Source: Pilasporangium apinafurcum (lineage: Eukaryota; Oomycota; Peronosporomycetes; Pythiales; Pythiaceae). From it: 64,000 nt of DNA. This document shows positions 32,699 through 45,634 of the stretch, piece after piece (position 1 is the first letter of the stretch; the number at the start of each line of letters is the position of its first letter). The stretch is taken from positions 176,920 through 240,919 of the forward strand of contig BCKE01000057.1 of assembly GCA_001600495.1 (NCBI GenBank), in the 5' to 3' direction. The notes beneath the pieces are model-generated. The model ran no database searches. It saw only the letters and a list, made by a program, of their open reading frames with translations, and was not told the origin of the DNA. Both the position numbers and the translations under genes were made by a program.

Positions 32699-35600
32699 TT
32701 ATTGCAGTTGTTTCTTTTCATCTCTTTCGACTGTCACGGAAGAGGAACCACAGTATGCGTGCAGTTTTTCCAGCCGCTCTTGGCGTTGACTTTTCCGCAT
32801 TGCCAGTTTTTCTTCACACGATCGTGAAATCAAATCGAAGAGGGATTGTAAAACCTTCCTTCGGCTTAGTTCATCGGATGCCTCAAAATGCTGTTCGAGT
32901 AGCGCAATTTCTTGATCCTGAAGCGACGTTAGTGACTGTTGTAGAGCCATCAGTCGAGCCTCGAGGGCTACACATTTGTCACTGAGATGAGAAATCTGAA
33001 ATAGTAGATATACTCCATCAGCACCGCTACAACATATCGCCATTGAAAGTGTGCAACCAGCGAACTTACAGTATGCTGGCTTCGTTTGCGTTCCTCATCG
33101 AGCTCGTTTCGTATGCGCTGACACGATTCCATTCGGAGCTTCTGTGTTTGGCGTAGTTCTTGTTGCACTTCGTCGAGTTTACCTTCATAACTTTCTTTCA
33201 TGGCCTGCATTTCCTTCTGTAAAGCAATCGCAAACGTTTCGTGCTCTTCGACTACAAAGTAGAATGTATAATGTGAGTAGAACGTATCAGTTTTTTGCAC
33301 CGAACAGGATGTTGGTTCTATATACCTTTTGCTTTTAGCTCCATGGTTTCCTGTGAGTTGATTGCGTCTACCGAACGAATAGGAATATTTCGCATCGATG
33401 TGCTCGCCTTCAGCTGCTCAGCGACTGGTACGGTATCCTTGCCTGCAGCAATGGCGTCCGAAAAAGGACTTGCAGATGAGATACTCGACAAGTATCTGGA
33501 GGTCGAGGTATCTGTTGACAGCATTACAACTTCTTCCACATTAAGCTCCTGCAGTCGATTTCTCATGTGAATCAGTTGCCAATCAGCATCATCAATAGTC
33601 TGGTTCAAATGTTCCCATTGATTTTGCATTTTTCGCCACAAATCCACATGTTCAACTCGAAACTGACGCAGAAACTCCTCTAACGTGGAAACGCTACGGC
33701 GGGAGTTCGTTTGGAACGTATCAATTTGTGAAGATACTTCCACCGGCACGATTGCCAGAAGCTCCATTTGCAGCCTTAACCGGTGATTTAATAAAGAAAT
33801 CACCTGTTGCAACAATCGTTTCTCTTCCGCAAATGCTAAGAGCTCCATACGATGAGCCTCCTTATCTTGCTCTAACCGTTTTCTTTCCGCTTCAAGTGAT
33901 TTGCTCTGAGCATCAAGTTGTATCCTTTGCTTCTTTAACGCTCTAAACGCAAGTCACACAAAAACAAGATGATGTAAGTAATCCAAAACATATCAACACG
34001 GTCTGTCTAGTCATACTTCAGATCTTCAGCCATATGTCTTTCTCGTGAGCTCAATTGAGAACTCTTGTAATCGATGTCTTTACTCAACGCGGTTTCCGCA
34101 CGTGACAACTTCTCTTCCAGGGATGCAATTTTCTGCTTAGCCTTCTGAAGCTCTATCCGAGTTTCCGAAAGTGCACTGTGGCTACGGGGTGTAGTGCGCT
34201 CAAAATTCTGAAGTTTATGTAGTAGCATATCACGCTCCTCTTTGACAGTTGCTAGTGACATCTGGACTTCCGTCATAGCTTTCTTTGCCTCTTCAGCAGC
34301 TACCTTATGGCTGTGGATACCTTCTTCCATTTTTTGCTGAAATAATGCCTCGAGTTCCAATTGCTTGACTCGGACGGTATGTTGATAGTCATCCTTTGCT
34401 CGCGTGGCTTCCGTGCGGATACTTTCATATTCAGCTTGTGCATTCTTTATTTGTTGATGAAGACACTCGATTTCCATAAGGGCTTGATGTCGTTCTTTTT
34501 TAATATCGTCCAACTCCTTGGTTAGTGAAGTGATTTTATTCGAAAGCATTGCTTTATACTCTTCGAATTCTTTTTTGTCACGCTCTCGCTGCTTCTTCCG
34601 TTCAGCAAGACAGAGGTTCGCAGTTTCTAATTCTTCCCTGAGAACTCTTGCTTGTGAAACAGCATGAGCAGCGTTTTCTTGTTCGATTGCAATTGATTTC
34701 TGGTGCTGATCCCGAAGCAATGACATTTCCTGGCGTTCAGATGCCAATTCATGCTCTAACGCAGCTAATTTCTGATGCCAATTCTGTTCGTCTTGTTGCC
34801 GTCTTATGCGTACCTCCTCTTCATCGACCGGAATAGATCGGCTGAGTTTTGATTCAAGTTGTTGCAATTGATTCTCTTGGTGCGCTATATGGGCTTTCAT
34901 TTGTTCAAGTTCTTTTGATGTTGCATTCAGCCGCTCCTCAGAGTATTGAAGTAGCATCTCATTTTTATCGGCTGATGATTGTATAGCAGCAATATCTTCT
35001 GTAAGCTCGCGTATTCGACAATTCGAGGCTTCATTGTCGTGTGTCAGCCTCTGTATCGATTCCTGGTGTGTCATTTTATCTGTTTCAAGCACTTGAATGT
35101 CATTTTTCAAAGTTTTGCACCATTCTTGCGATTTCTTTAGCTGTATAGTCACTGTGTGCACTTGCGCTTTCGCCGTTTCTAATTCGGTATTGATGTTTGC
35201 TTGCACATCTTTCAAAGATGCTTGAGTTTTCAGGTGTAATTTATGTTCTTTTTGCCTGAGACTTTCCAGCTCTTCTATTTCTCTCTGCAACTGTTGCTTA
35301 TCCTGTGAGGTCGCTTGTTCCAAAAGGTTAAACTGATCAGTTTTGGTGGAGAGCAGAAGCTCCAGCGATATAACTTGTGTTTCTAGTTTCGCCCTCTGAA
35401 TGCATAGAATTAGTATTAAAAAAATGAACTTTTCGATCATATAAACACACCTCATCTTGTAGCTGTGTCTTCGAGCAAACTATCAACTCCTGTAGTTGTC
35501 GCGAAACAGTCTCCAACTGTTTTGCTTGAGTATCTAACTATGCTTTCATATTCTTTTGTTAATAGTGGTCTACATATTGGTTCATACGTCTTCTGAAATG

Positions 35601-37455
35601 CTGTCATACCTGTTGACGTAGATCCTCTTTTTCCATAGTCAAGTTACTAACTGCTGTCTTCAATGTTTCTCTTTCAGCTTCTATGGCAGATATTTGCTCC
35701 AGATGGTCGACGAGATCATTGTGCTGACTGCTTCGATGCTTTCGCTTAAAATCATCGTGGTGGTTTATCATTGGTGTTGTTGTTTGCCAATTGTTTTGTA
35801 ATTGAGTCCAGTGACGCCCACCCTCATCGTTGATCTACAAAATATTAGACAACGTTGATGAGCTTAACAGCTGATCAATTGCTTCGATAGCACTTTACCC
35901 TGGCTATTGCGTCTTTGAAGAATATGATCTGCTCCTTCAACTTGTCCAACTGTCTGTCCTTATCAGCAACAGAACTGAGGATTATATTTTTTTCGGCAGC
36001 AGCACCAAGCATTTTCGCCTGGAGGATCTACAATTTGTATATCTATATGTTAATGATGCTTCACTGATGAGAACATGTTTGGTACAATAGTCACCTCTGT
36101 TCGTTGTAAGACAGAGCGGAAAATCGCGGCATAGATTGAGACAGTGCTAGTACCACAGCCATTGATGAAAGCAGACGTTGTTGCCCCAAAGCTGTTTGGT
36201 AGCTTTGTCAACTCAACTCTCTCTTGATTAGTGTGTTGAAGATCAAAAGTGCATTGGGCATTTCCGTCTTCGTCAAGACGAATGTATAAATCCATTAGCT
36301 CTGTCAGGCGTTCAGTTAGAATTGCTTCAAGTTTCGACTTCGAAGTTGCCAACTGTACTGACATATAGTTCATCAGATATAATGATCAACGCTCAAAACC
36401 TAGCCCAACAGGAACATACTTGTACGGGATCCAAAGAGTAGCTGTAGCGTAATAGTTGTGCCTCAACACTCTCAAGCGCGTCATGGCCCGGCAAACACAG
36501 TCTACTCTCACGAATGTTATGAACATTCTTGATGTGATGATTGTGAGTTGCATGATCTCGAGACGGATTGGTGTCTTTACGCTTTGATATTTGGTAGAAG
36601 TACCGAATTTCATCCTTGAGCTGTTGAATATATAATTCATCTGAGGACACTGACGCTCGAGGGCTCATGTACTGGTGTTCAACTTCAACACTATGCTCAT
36701 CTGTCTCTGGACTAGCAGGGGATGGGGCTGCAATCATAAAAAAATAGCAGACATGATTTTTTATATTGCAAGACCAGACATTGCCAGCAAGAAGCTGCAG
36801 TATCACCTTCAAAACAAGTATTTCGTTTCATGGATACTTGGTGGTCTAGCAAAGGCGAATAATGAGACGGTCGCGCTCTGAACCCCTCACGAGCTGTGCT
36901 GGGGCGTTGTTTCATAGTGGTTGTGTTTGCCATCTCGGACACTAGAATGCGTGACACAGCCAATCAGTACGTTTTGTTAGTACTTACACTGAAGAGGTTA
37001 GTATGGTGCACCTGGTCGACGAACTCCACCGCTTTGCGGTCTATACATCATGGACGCACACAGAGATGAGCCAACGGCACAAACATATTTAAGACAGATT
37101 TGCACACGTACCGATTTGTTGCGAATATATTAGATGGCCGAGGGTTAGTGACTTTACCATTACAGTCAGCAGGACTCTCGTTAGAATGTTTAGATTCGCT
37201 GGTAATGCCACTTGTATTCTCCGCATTCGTGAGCGCCTTCTGCACGTCAGTATCCTGACGTCCACTTGGTGACGCAAAATGTGACGAAAAGGACTGCGCT
37301 CTACGCAAAATGCACATATGCACGTCCATGCTCAGAGATGTAAGCTCTATACAGAGTCGAAATGGAAGAAAAAGGCCTTACTTGGGCCGTTGGTTGAGGA
37401 AAACAACATTAGGAGTCACCACTCGAGGCGGCTGCGGTCGACCATACAAGTCCAT
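32699..37455 (-). CDS. Long coiled-coil protein, 13 exons (1302 aa)
   Basis: Model: complement(join(32699..32995, 33070..33251, 33326..33942, 34017..35395, 35451..35537, 35610..35834, 35899..36027, 36095..36352, 36420..36727, 36807..36941, 37012..37040, 37112..37300, 37382..37455)). Every junction is GT-AG and the total is 1303 codons. The first ~200 residues are unstructured and basic (MDLYGRPQPPRVVTPNVVFL). A globular-looking section lies at about 245-330 (SFGATTSAFINGCGTSTVSI). From about residue 330 to the end the protein is almost entirely heptad coiled coil rich in Glu/Gln/Lys. Length and layout suggest a centrosomal, basal-body or cytoskeletal scaffold. TMEM216 is its divergent neighbour, consistent with but not proof of a ciliary role. 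Confidence 0.85.
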
Positions 37456-37887
37456 GGCTCTGTGTAGATTCTGTAGAAGCGGATACTACAAGTTGTAGTC
37501 AATGCGTACAGCAGATGCGCGTAGCTCACGCTCTCATTCGCTTAACAGGAAACACCATCTTTGTCTCTTTTCCTTTCCGTTATGAGCAGCCCCACTCTGC
37601 TGAATAAAGTCCAAAATAACCTTTCACTAAAACGTATCGTTATCATTTTGAACAGGTTGGGATCTTGAAAGGTCAATCATCAATTGTGTCGCGACGCCCT
37701 GTTCTATGTCTTGCATGCATGGAGCCGTCGAGTGTGTATATGCATTTATCTCTTCCATATGTCATATGCATACAAAATACTGATGAATTGTCTACTTAAT
37801 GATGTCTATTGTAGCTCAAAATGTTAGACTGTCTTGTCTGCAATTGTGTATTTTGACAGAAAAATGATTCCAGTCTGCTGATTTTCG
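37456..37887. promoter_or_regulatory. Divergent region between coiled-coil gene and TMEM216
   Basis: About 430 bases between two divergent start codons. Because TMEM216 is ciliary, shared control with the coiled-coil gene is possible. I see no X-box-like element that I would defend. Confidence 0.35.
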
Positions 37888-38540
37888 ATGCATATTGCGC
37901 AGATATCCTCGTTGGCACTGCAGATCTTGCTCTCTTGTCATCAGTGGTACCTTTATCTCTTCTTTATCCTCACACTCCTCCTTTTCGTGTATAAAGGTAC
38001 GCTGCTATGATTTGACGAGGATGTCGAGACTGATGTAACTGAGCAGTTCCTGTAGGGATCATGCTCCCTTATCCACCTACGGACGCTCTGACGTGGGAAA
38101 TCCTGTTCCTATTCCTCTATATGATCATCGAAACCACGCGCGTATTCCAAGGTACCATATACTGTTCAAAATTTGTCCAACAATCTCATGGAAATGGATC
38201 CTTGGATAAAGTTGCGTGTATTACGATGATTTGGCTAATTAGCTTCCAAAGGAAACATCACGAAACAGAGAGCTCCGCTGCTCTTGTCCATAGTCCTAGC
38301 AATCCCCACATTCGTATGCAATATTTATTACCTCAGTCTACAAACTTACGCGTAAGTTTAGCTATTGGATTGGAGCCATTGTCCACCATTGACTCTAGAG
38401 TACTGACGATGGTCATGTCCTTGTAAAGCCTGCATTTAGACCTGATCTTGAACGGGTTTGCCATTGCGTTGGTTTCCGTGGAGATGCTTTTCTCCATATT
38501 GACACTTTTGATGATTCTCAGTAGAAACAGAATATTGTGA
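37888..38540 (+). CDS. TMEM216: TMEM216-type transmembrane protein of the ciliary transition zone (141 aa)
   Basis: Model: join(37888..37996, 38056..38151, 38243..38351, 38429..38540), 142 codons, all phases closing; length matches animal TMEM216. The order of features fits the family: a first hydrophobic hairpin ending LLLFVYKG, then IMLPYPPTDAL (the conserved LLPYP loop), a span ending IIETTRVFQ, the loop ASKGNITKQ, a third span, the motif YYLSLQTYALHLDLILNG, and a last span. TMEM216 belongs to the transition-zone gate (MKS module) of cilia. Its presence fits an organism making flagellated zoospores. Only exon 2 forms part of a long ORF, so the gene is easily missed. Confidence 0.9.
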
Positions 38541-38676
38541 AAGTATTGAACACATGGTAGGTAAAAGGATCGATCTTCAATCGACCTAAGTACAAGTCTT
38601 ATTCAGACAAATTCACGAGCAGAAACCCAATAATAAGGGATCATGTACAGTAATTGCACGAACAGTTGTTCATACT

Positions 38677-41600
38677 TTAAGCCATGCTGCCGTGCAAGAT
38701 CACTTGCTCTCCATCTTCCGTCTTGGAAACGACCTTGCCCAAGTGGAAGACCTTCTCACCAGTTGCTTCAACCTGTTGTACCACTTCTTCAACATTTTCT
38801 TGTGGCAAGATAAGCACCATGCCAATACCGCAGTTAAATGTCCGGGCAAGTTCGTTGTTGGAGAGGTTTCCCATCTTTTGAAGCCACTTGAAAACTGGAG
38901 GAAGCTTCCAACTGCCACAGTCAATGTCGACGGCTAAGTCTTTCGACAGCACGCGTGGAATATTTTCGAGCAAACCGCCACCAGTAATATGAGCGAGGGC
39001 GTGAATCAAGCCTTTCTTCACGGTCGGCATTAGTTGCTGGACGTAAATCTTCGTAGGCGTTAACAAACTCTCTCCTAAGGTCTTGCCAGATTCAAATGGA
39101 GAGGCGTCACTGTATTGAAGACCGGACACTTCCACAAGTTTTCGCACAAGAGAGTAGCCGTTTGAGTGGATACCAGACGACGCTAACCCTAGCACAGTAT
39201 ACCCTGGCTGAACAGGCAATGGTAAAATAGCGCTCTTGCGAACAGCTCCAACACAGAAACCAGCCATATCGTAATCGCCATCGTGATACATTGACGGCAT
39301 TTCGGCTGTTTCACCACCAATGAGACCACAAAGAGACTGTCTGCAACCTTCGGCAATTCCTTTCACGACATCTGCGGCTTCGTTCACTTCCAATTTACCA
39401 CATGCATAATAGTCCAAAAAGAAGAGAGGCTCAGCACCTTGAACGATCAAATCGTTCACACACATGGCCACAAGATCGATTCCCACAGTGTCATGTTTCT
39501 TGGACAATTGCGCGACGCGCAACTTGGTCCCAACACCATCAGTGCATGCAACAAGCACGGTATCCTTGTCATAACCAGCTGCTTGAAGGTCAAACAGTCC
39601 GCCGAAACCACCCAAATCAGCATCACAGCCAACACGCACCGTTGACTTGCAGTATGGTTTAATCATGTCAACCAATTTGTTTCCAGCATCAATGCTCACA
39701 CCCGCATCCGCATACGTAATCTCCTTCTTCTGCGCGCTGTGCTTGATTAACATGTTCGTTTGAGCCAGTTTGATCGCATGGAGGAAAGCAGCACCTTCGA
39801 GTGGCTGCACACGAGCCTTCAATGTTTCTGCTGTATCGTTTGGCAAAACAGGGCATTTCAGCTGGACTGCAATTGGGCCAGCATCGACATCTTCAGTGAC
39901 GAAATGAATTGTGCAACCGCTCTGTGTCTTCTTTGCATCGATCACCGCTTGATGGACGGCCAAATCCATGCCACCAGCGAAGTCAGGAAGAAGTGAAGGA
40001 TGAACGTTCAGAACCTTGTTTTCCCATTCCTTGCAAAATTCAGCGGACAAGATACGCATGTATCCAATCAACAGCACCAAGTCAACGTTTTTGCTCTTCA
40101 ACACTTTCGACACCTCGGCATCAAAATCCGCCCGAGAAAGACCCTTGGAAGGTAATGCAACAGCTTCAATATTGTGCTTCTTGGCACGTTCCAAAATGCC
40201 AGCATCCGATTTGTTACTGATAACGATATCGATACTGGCATTGAGTTCACCAGCCTCAATAGCATCAATAATTGGCTGCATGCTGCTACCGCGAGTGGAA
40301 CCAAGAACAGCAAGCTTAATCTTTTTAGCTCCATGCAGTAGCCCCTTCAATCCAATATCAGAGCGGTACTGAACACCTTCAAAATGAATTTTCGAAACGC
40401 CGACATATGCACGCCGGATGGCATCTTCAAGGGTTGAACCATAGGCGCTAACAGCCAATACACGACCACCAGACGTAACCAGATTGTTAGCACTGTCCAG
40501 GGCAGTTCCGGCATGGAACACATCCACATCATCCAAACTGTTGGCAACATCAATACCGGTGATAATCTTTCCCTTAGGATAACTGTCTGGATATCCTTGA
40601 GAGGCCAGCACAACAGTCGCGGCGGATCCATGCTTCCAAGACACCATTGACGCATCCAGTTTGTTCTCAACACATGCTCGCATAATTTCAAACAAATCAC
40701 TGTTGAGTAGCGGGAGCACAACTTGGGTTTCGGGGTCGCCAAAACGGCAATTAAACTCCACAATTCTTGGCCCATGAGGAGTGAGCATGAAGCCCGGATA
40801 CAGCACACCAACGTACGGCATACCTTCTTTTTTCATAGCAGCAATAACGCGTTCAACAATTTCAATGCATTCGGCTTCAAGCTTGGGAGTTAAGCAAGGC
40901 GCACGAGCGTATGCGCCCATTCCTCCAGTGTTTGGTCCCTGGTCATTGTCAAAGATGCGCTTGTGGTCTTGAGCACCAGGCATCGTGATAACACGATCGC
41001 CATCTGAAAATGCTAACAAAGACACTTCTTCTCCGGTCATAAACTCTTCCAAGACCACCTCATCACCTGCAGATCCGAAGATTTTGTTCAGCATGACTTC
41101 CTTTAGGGCAACATGCGCTTCCTCTTTCGATTGTGGGATCAATACACCTTTACCAGCGGCAATACCAGACGCCTTAACGACGATGTTATGATCAATCGAA
41201 TCCAGGTATGCCTTGGCTTTCTCGTAGTCGGTAAAATTCTGATAGGCAGCAGTTGGGATGTTGTTGCGTTGCATGAAATCCTTCGAGAATGCCTTAGATC
41301 CTTCCAACTGGGCAGCCTTAGCGCTAGGACCGAACGTTGGGACGCCAGCAGCATTCATCTTGTCGGAGAGACCATCAATCAATGGAGCCTCTGGACCAAC
41401 AACGCAAAGGGATACTCCCTTGCTGATTGCAAACGCAATCAACTCATCGTGGTTGTCTACAGAAATGTTGACGTTCATAACGTTGCCACCAGCAGTGCCA
41501 GCATTACCTGGTGCAACGTAGATACGGCCAGTGGAGGCTGACTGTGCCAATTTCCAAGCAATAGCATGTTCTCTGCCTCCGCCGCCAACCACAAGCACGT

Positions 41601-42206
41601 CATGCAATACTTCTACACAAATAAAGACCAAATCATATTGTTAATCAGTATTACATTCATCTATGAATTGCATTTGAAGTGCATTGTCAGCAAGCACGTA
41701 CCATTTTCGCTGCGTAAACCTTGTGCAATCGATTCATCTAACTTGGCAAAGTAGGCGAACGCTTTCTCTGCAAGTTCACGTCTTTCCTTGATGGAAAACG
41801 CAATTGTACCATTGCTGGAGATCTTGGCATCAACACGCTCAATGTCTTGTTCGTCAATGACCACACTAATCTGCTTGTGGTTCCATGCAGCAGTGCGGAC
41901 AAAAGAGTACGGGCCAGTCACCCACTTCTCCAAACGAGTATGTTTGGTCTTGAATGATTCATTGGCAACATCGATGGCTGGTGGCGATGCGATCACCACT
42001 TCCACTCGGTCCGCAAGCATCAGTTGGACATCCGCTGGGGTGGCTACTGGGATGTGGGGGATCTTGGCTGCCACAAGGGCTTCACTGAGCGCCGAGGAGC
42101 AGAGCACCGCTACACGCAGTCCTTTAGACTGCAGTTGCTTCGCTGCCAGCACGAGCTTCTCCGAGGCGCTGCCTCCGCAGAGAACTGCGAGCGCCGTTGC
42201 GACCAT
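38677..42206 (-). CDS. GART: Multidomain purine synthesis enzyme: IMPCH-like + GARS + GART + AIRS (1146 aa)
   Basis: Model: complement(join(38677..41612, 41702..42206)), 1147 codons, phase 1 junction. Residues ~170-595 are GAR synthetase (PurD; VLVVGGGGREHA, then RFGDPETQV). Residues ~597-790 are GAR transformylase (PurN; HPSLLPDFAGG and the catalytic-loop region). Residues ~800-1146 are AIR synthetase (PurM; DGVGTKLRVAQL). These perform steps 2, 3 and 5 of purine synthesis. The order GARS-GART-AIRS differs from the animal order GARS-AIRS-GART. Residues 1-168 resemble the IMP-cyclohydrolase domain of PurH/ATIC (AAWNHKQISVVIDEQDIE, then RRELAEKAFAYFAKLDESIA). However, the Lys of the usual AAKNH is Trp, and the Asp of the IDIGG motif is absent, so this domain is probably not catalytic. 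Confidence 0.93.
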
Positions 42207-44256
42207 CGTTTCCGTTTTCCTGCTTCTGCGTGCGGGTGTTGCAAAAGAGCGGCACCACTGAAAATTGCAAGTATAAATGCGCCAACTGCTACATTTTAGA
42301 AATAGAAACTACAGAATAGAAATTCCTGTTGAGATTGGGCAATGTCTTCATAATGCGAATTAACTATACAAGCGATTTCGTGTTGCAAAATGAGGGTGTG
42401 GCACGATGTTGAGGATGAAAATCACTGGTCTGTGATCGGTGGGAAAGAAAAAGGTCATATCGAAGTTGCACATGACCTACATTAAATTATGGAACACCTA
42501 ATGGAACAGAAAGTGGATCGATCCAGATGACCAATCTCTTACCAAAAAAGAGCTCTTCAGCAATCGCGCCGCTCTTTTGCGCCGTGCTAACGAAAGGGCT
42601 GATGAAGTGGCGCGTGTTGGCAAATCAGAGTGATTACGAACAAATTAATTAAGAATTCAATTCCAATGACAACATTTGATATGTGAGCATGGTTTGAACT
42701 GCACGGGTGAAAACATCTTGTGCGGTGTAGTAGGTTTCATTATTATCTGGCCAATTCGTGGTCATCCTTATCGCCAGTTTGGACGCATGCGTAAATTCAC
42801 AACGCTATAATTTGTGAAAAGTCACGTCGGAATTCGATCTCCACAGTGGTCTAATCGTAAGAGTCGACGACGCGAAAGTATGTACTCCTCCTATAGACAG
42901 ATGACCCTAGTGACCGATCATGCTGGCTCGAACATCCCAACAACAGTTGCATAATTAAGATCCACCAGGGAAGAAGCGGCAAAAAGAATTTAGAGACAGA
43001 CCACCGCCATGACCGGTTATGGACCTTTCAAGACGAATGAGATACAAACACAATGCGCATTCTTTGTGTTGTGTCAGTAAATCGTTGATTTGGGATGAAG
43101 GGACTTGTAAAGAACTAGGTTGTTGATTGGTATTCGTGGTGATTGGGGTCACTGTCGTGCGGTAGATGCGCATCTAATAATTCCAGCAACAATGTTGAGG
43201 TTGTGCCACATCTCGTTAATTCGTATGTTCGACAAAGAATTTTAGACATAGCTGAACTTCTTGTCTGTTGTGGGTGTAAGATGCATTGATAAACAGCACC
43301 ACCGTGCAAAATTTGCCATGTAGGTCGCTTTGTGTCGGTTTCATTTTTGTGTATATCGCTTGTTCGATGAGAAGATTTGTCAAGCAACCCATTTCCGTCA
43401 TGGAAATGGGTGAGCTTGAACAGAACAATTATCAGGTCGCTTTGTTATCAGGGCAAGCCCAGCAATCTCTGTAGTAGTCTTGAGTTGGGAAACGTGAGGT
43501 TCTCAGCTGCCTGACCAAAGCAGATGGTGGCATGGAACTTGTCGTAAGGTGTGATGTCTGTTGTCATAGAGAGCGTCATTTTTAACAAAGTAGCAAAGGT
43601 CATGACTTCGACTAGTTAACGCTAGAATGGGACACACTGCATAAGTCTGCTGGTTCAGCTGGAGCAGTCTAAAGACCAACAGAATTATGTTGTAAAAAGC
43701 GTCAAGGCAGCATGTGTTAAAATTCTGCTGTGTCCCCATATGCCGCCATATTGACAGAGTGAAAGAGTGGACTTGCTCGAGAGTAGGATGCATGCCGCTT
43801 GTATGTCCACGTTTGTTCCCACCTCCTCCTCCTTACATGAGCGCATAGACCAGCCTGCTTCTCTCATATTCACTACAATCACTTGTGCTCAGTATGGAGC
43901 TGGAAAGCGCATGAGGGAGATGACACCAGCAGAACCATCCAGTTTGGGCTCCTTCCCAACACACTCTATCCGTCCTACAGTATGTGATGGGCTAAGTAGA
44001 TATATTATTGGTTTAAAATAAAAATTGAGGTATATGATTGGCTAAAATAAATAACACACACCATTTCTTGACGTACTTGGGCATCGTCTTCATGTCGTCA
44101 CTCTGGAAAGAAAGGGCTGACGCGTGAGCGCTTTTACAGCTCCTCTCTGTCTGTCTGCTCTTGTGTCTTGACGGCCACTTTGCGGCCCGTCGCTTTCGAG
44201 TCCTCTGTTCTGATCACGCTTGCGACCTATCTACACATTCGGGAAACGGAGAAAGC
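42207..44256. other. 2-kb gene-poor region with decayed coding sequence
   Basis: No intact gene is supported. Several short minus-strand frames between 42955 and 43880 read like a decayed protein with many stops, perhaps an old mobile element, but I cannot identify it. A TPR-like fragment lies at 42502-42633 and a tRNA-like A box near 42848 without a convincing fold. The promoters of the purine enzyme and of the gene at 44257 lie at the two ends. Confidence 0.4.
42502..42633 (+). pseudogene. TPR-like gene relic
   Basis: A short frame reads KWIDPDDQSLTKKELFSNRA and continues ALLRRANERADEVARVGKSE to a stop. The ELFSNRAALL core matches the start of a TPR helix pair as in TTC4 or SGT co-chaperones. 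No start codon or in-phase upstream exon was found, so it is either a truncated relic or the last exon of an unresolved gene. Confidence 0.3.
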
Positions 44257-45634
44257 ATGAGTGCATACATTCCAGCCGAGTATACCAGGAGAAACGATGA
44301 ATTTGTCTGCAACGTCTCCGATGACGATGTCATCGAGCGTGATATTGACATGGAGATCGAGGCGCGCATGCGCAGCAACACGGATGAGCAAAGACGCATG
44401 CCGCCACGCACCATGTCGCAGCGCATGCTCAAATCCATGCAGAAAAATCGCCTGATGCACTCGAATAGCGGAGTGTCTAACAGCAGCGCACCTGCAGCAC
44501 CATTATTCAAAGAACCTGGCCGTACCACCTCCATTCATCGTGTCAACTCTGGGAATTTGGGTATGTGCCAGTGCTGATCACTTGTGTTGACTGTTGCTTT
44601 TTGCTTTGCGAATACTGATGTATTGATTGCTGTAGACGCACACTTAACGCAAGACTCGCGCAAATCTTCCTGTACGGATCGCTTGGAGGCACGAATCTCC
44701 AAGTCTTTTCTGAAGCGCACTGATAGCATGCTCTCTAATGGCGATATGAACGATCTTTCTGCACTCTACTCGGGTCGACGAACCTATCCTGCCGAGTCGC
44801 GAAAGAACTCGGACATGCGATTATCAGAAGGGCATACAGCACCTATGGAACCAGAAACCAAGATGATGGCCATTTTGGCCAAAGGTATGAACATTACTGA
44901 GTCTGATTATTAATAATGGAGGTAAATAATTGCTAATGCCTTTACTCTTTAAACAAACAGAACGTGCACAGAATGCTCAAAACTTTGGAAAGCAGCAGAT
45001 AATGGATCCTGTTGTCGAGAAAACACCCAAAAAATCTGAAGGCGTCTCGTTCCATTTCAGCGGGGAAACACCGGTTGGAAGTACGACCCCACGAAAGAAT
45101 ACGCTAACGCTTACTCTTGGTCGATCGTCGAGAATGGGGACCCCAACGAAGAAAAAAATGTTGGCATTGACAATGGGTGGTGGGTCCGCCGTAACACCAG
45201 TAGACTCTTCACAATCTAACATGCTGGTTCCTGCCCACTCTTCTGTACTGGACACCAAGTACACAGGATTGGCTGCTCAACTGGGCGATATTGAGAAGTT
45301 GATCGACGGGATTGAAGAATGCATGGCTGGAGCTACATTTCCTTCGTTGGCATCGAGAGTACTTGGAGAATTAGAGTTGCTGAAGGGGTCCGCGCAGCAA
45401 ATCCGGACCAATGGTGCATCTCTTATTCTTGCGGAAGTGGGGCGACCGCAAACAGAGGTGAGAAAAACCAACTATATTATGAATCAGCTAAAGTGAAGGT
45501 CGCAATGACTAATTTGTCTTTTATGCTTACTTTGCCAGGTGCTTTTTGCATTACGGAGGCTCGTGGCTCGAGCGGCCACAGTGCAAAGGTGCATTGAAGG
45601 TCTTAGCGTAAGAGTCCGGCAATCGATGGTATAG
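44257..45634 (+). CDS. Unknown Ser/Thr-rich protein (381 aa)
   Basis: Model: join(44257..44560, 44636..44884, 44961..45457, 45539..45634), 382 codons, phases closing. The protein is polar and Ser/Thr/Met-rich with likely phosphorylation clusters (GRSSRMGTPTKKKML). Near residue 285 a helical region begins (GLAAQLGDIEKLIDGIEECM) and runs to a basic C-terminal helix (LFALRRLVARAATVQRCIEG). No known domain is recognised. The final exon is short and defined only by splicing. Confidence 0.8.

Noticed and set aside
42836-42945. tRNA-Arg-like D-arm (GTGGTCTAATCG) followed by a CTCGAAC T-arm-like word
   Set aside because: Spacing and stems do not form a cloverleaf. It could be a very old tRNA-derived repeat, but this cannot be supported.
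43115-43880. Several 65-96-residue minus-strand ORFs
   Set aside because: They overlap in different frames with stops and no recognisable domain; treated as decayed sequence, not genes.
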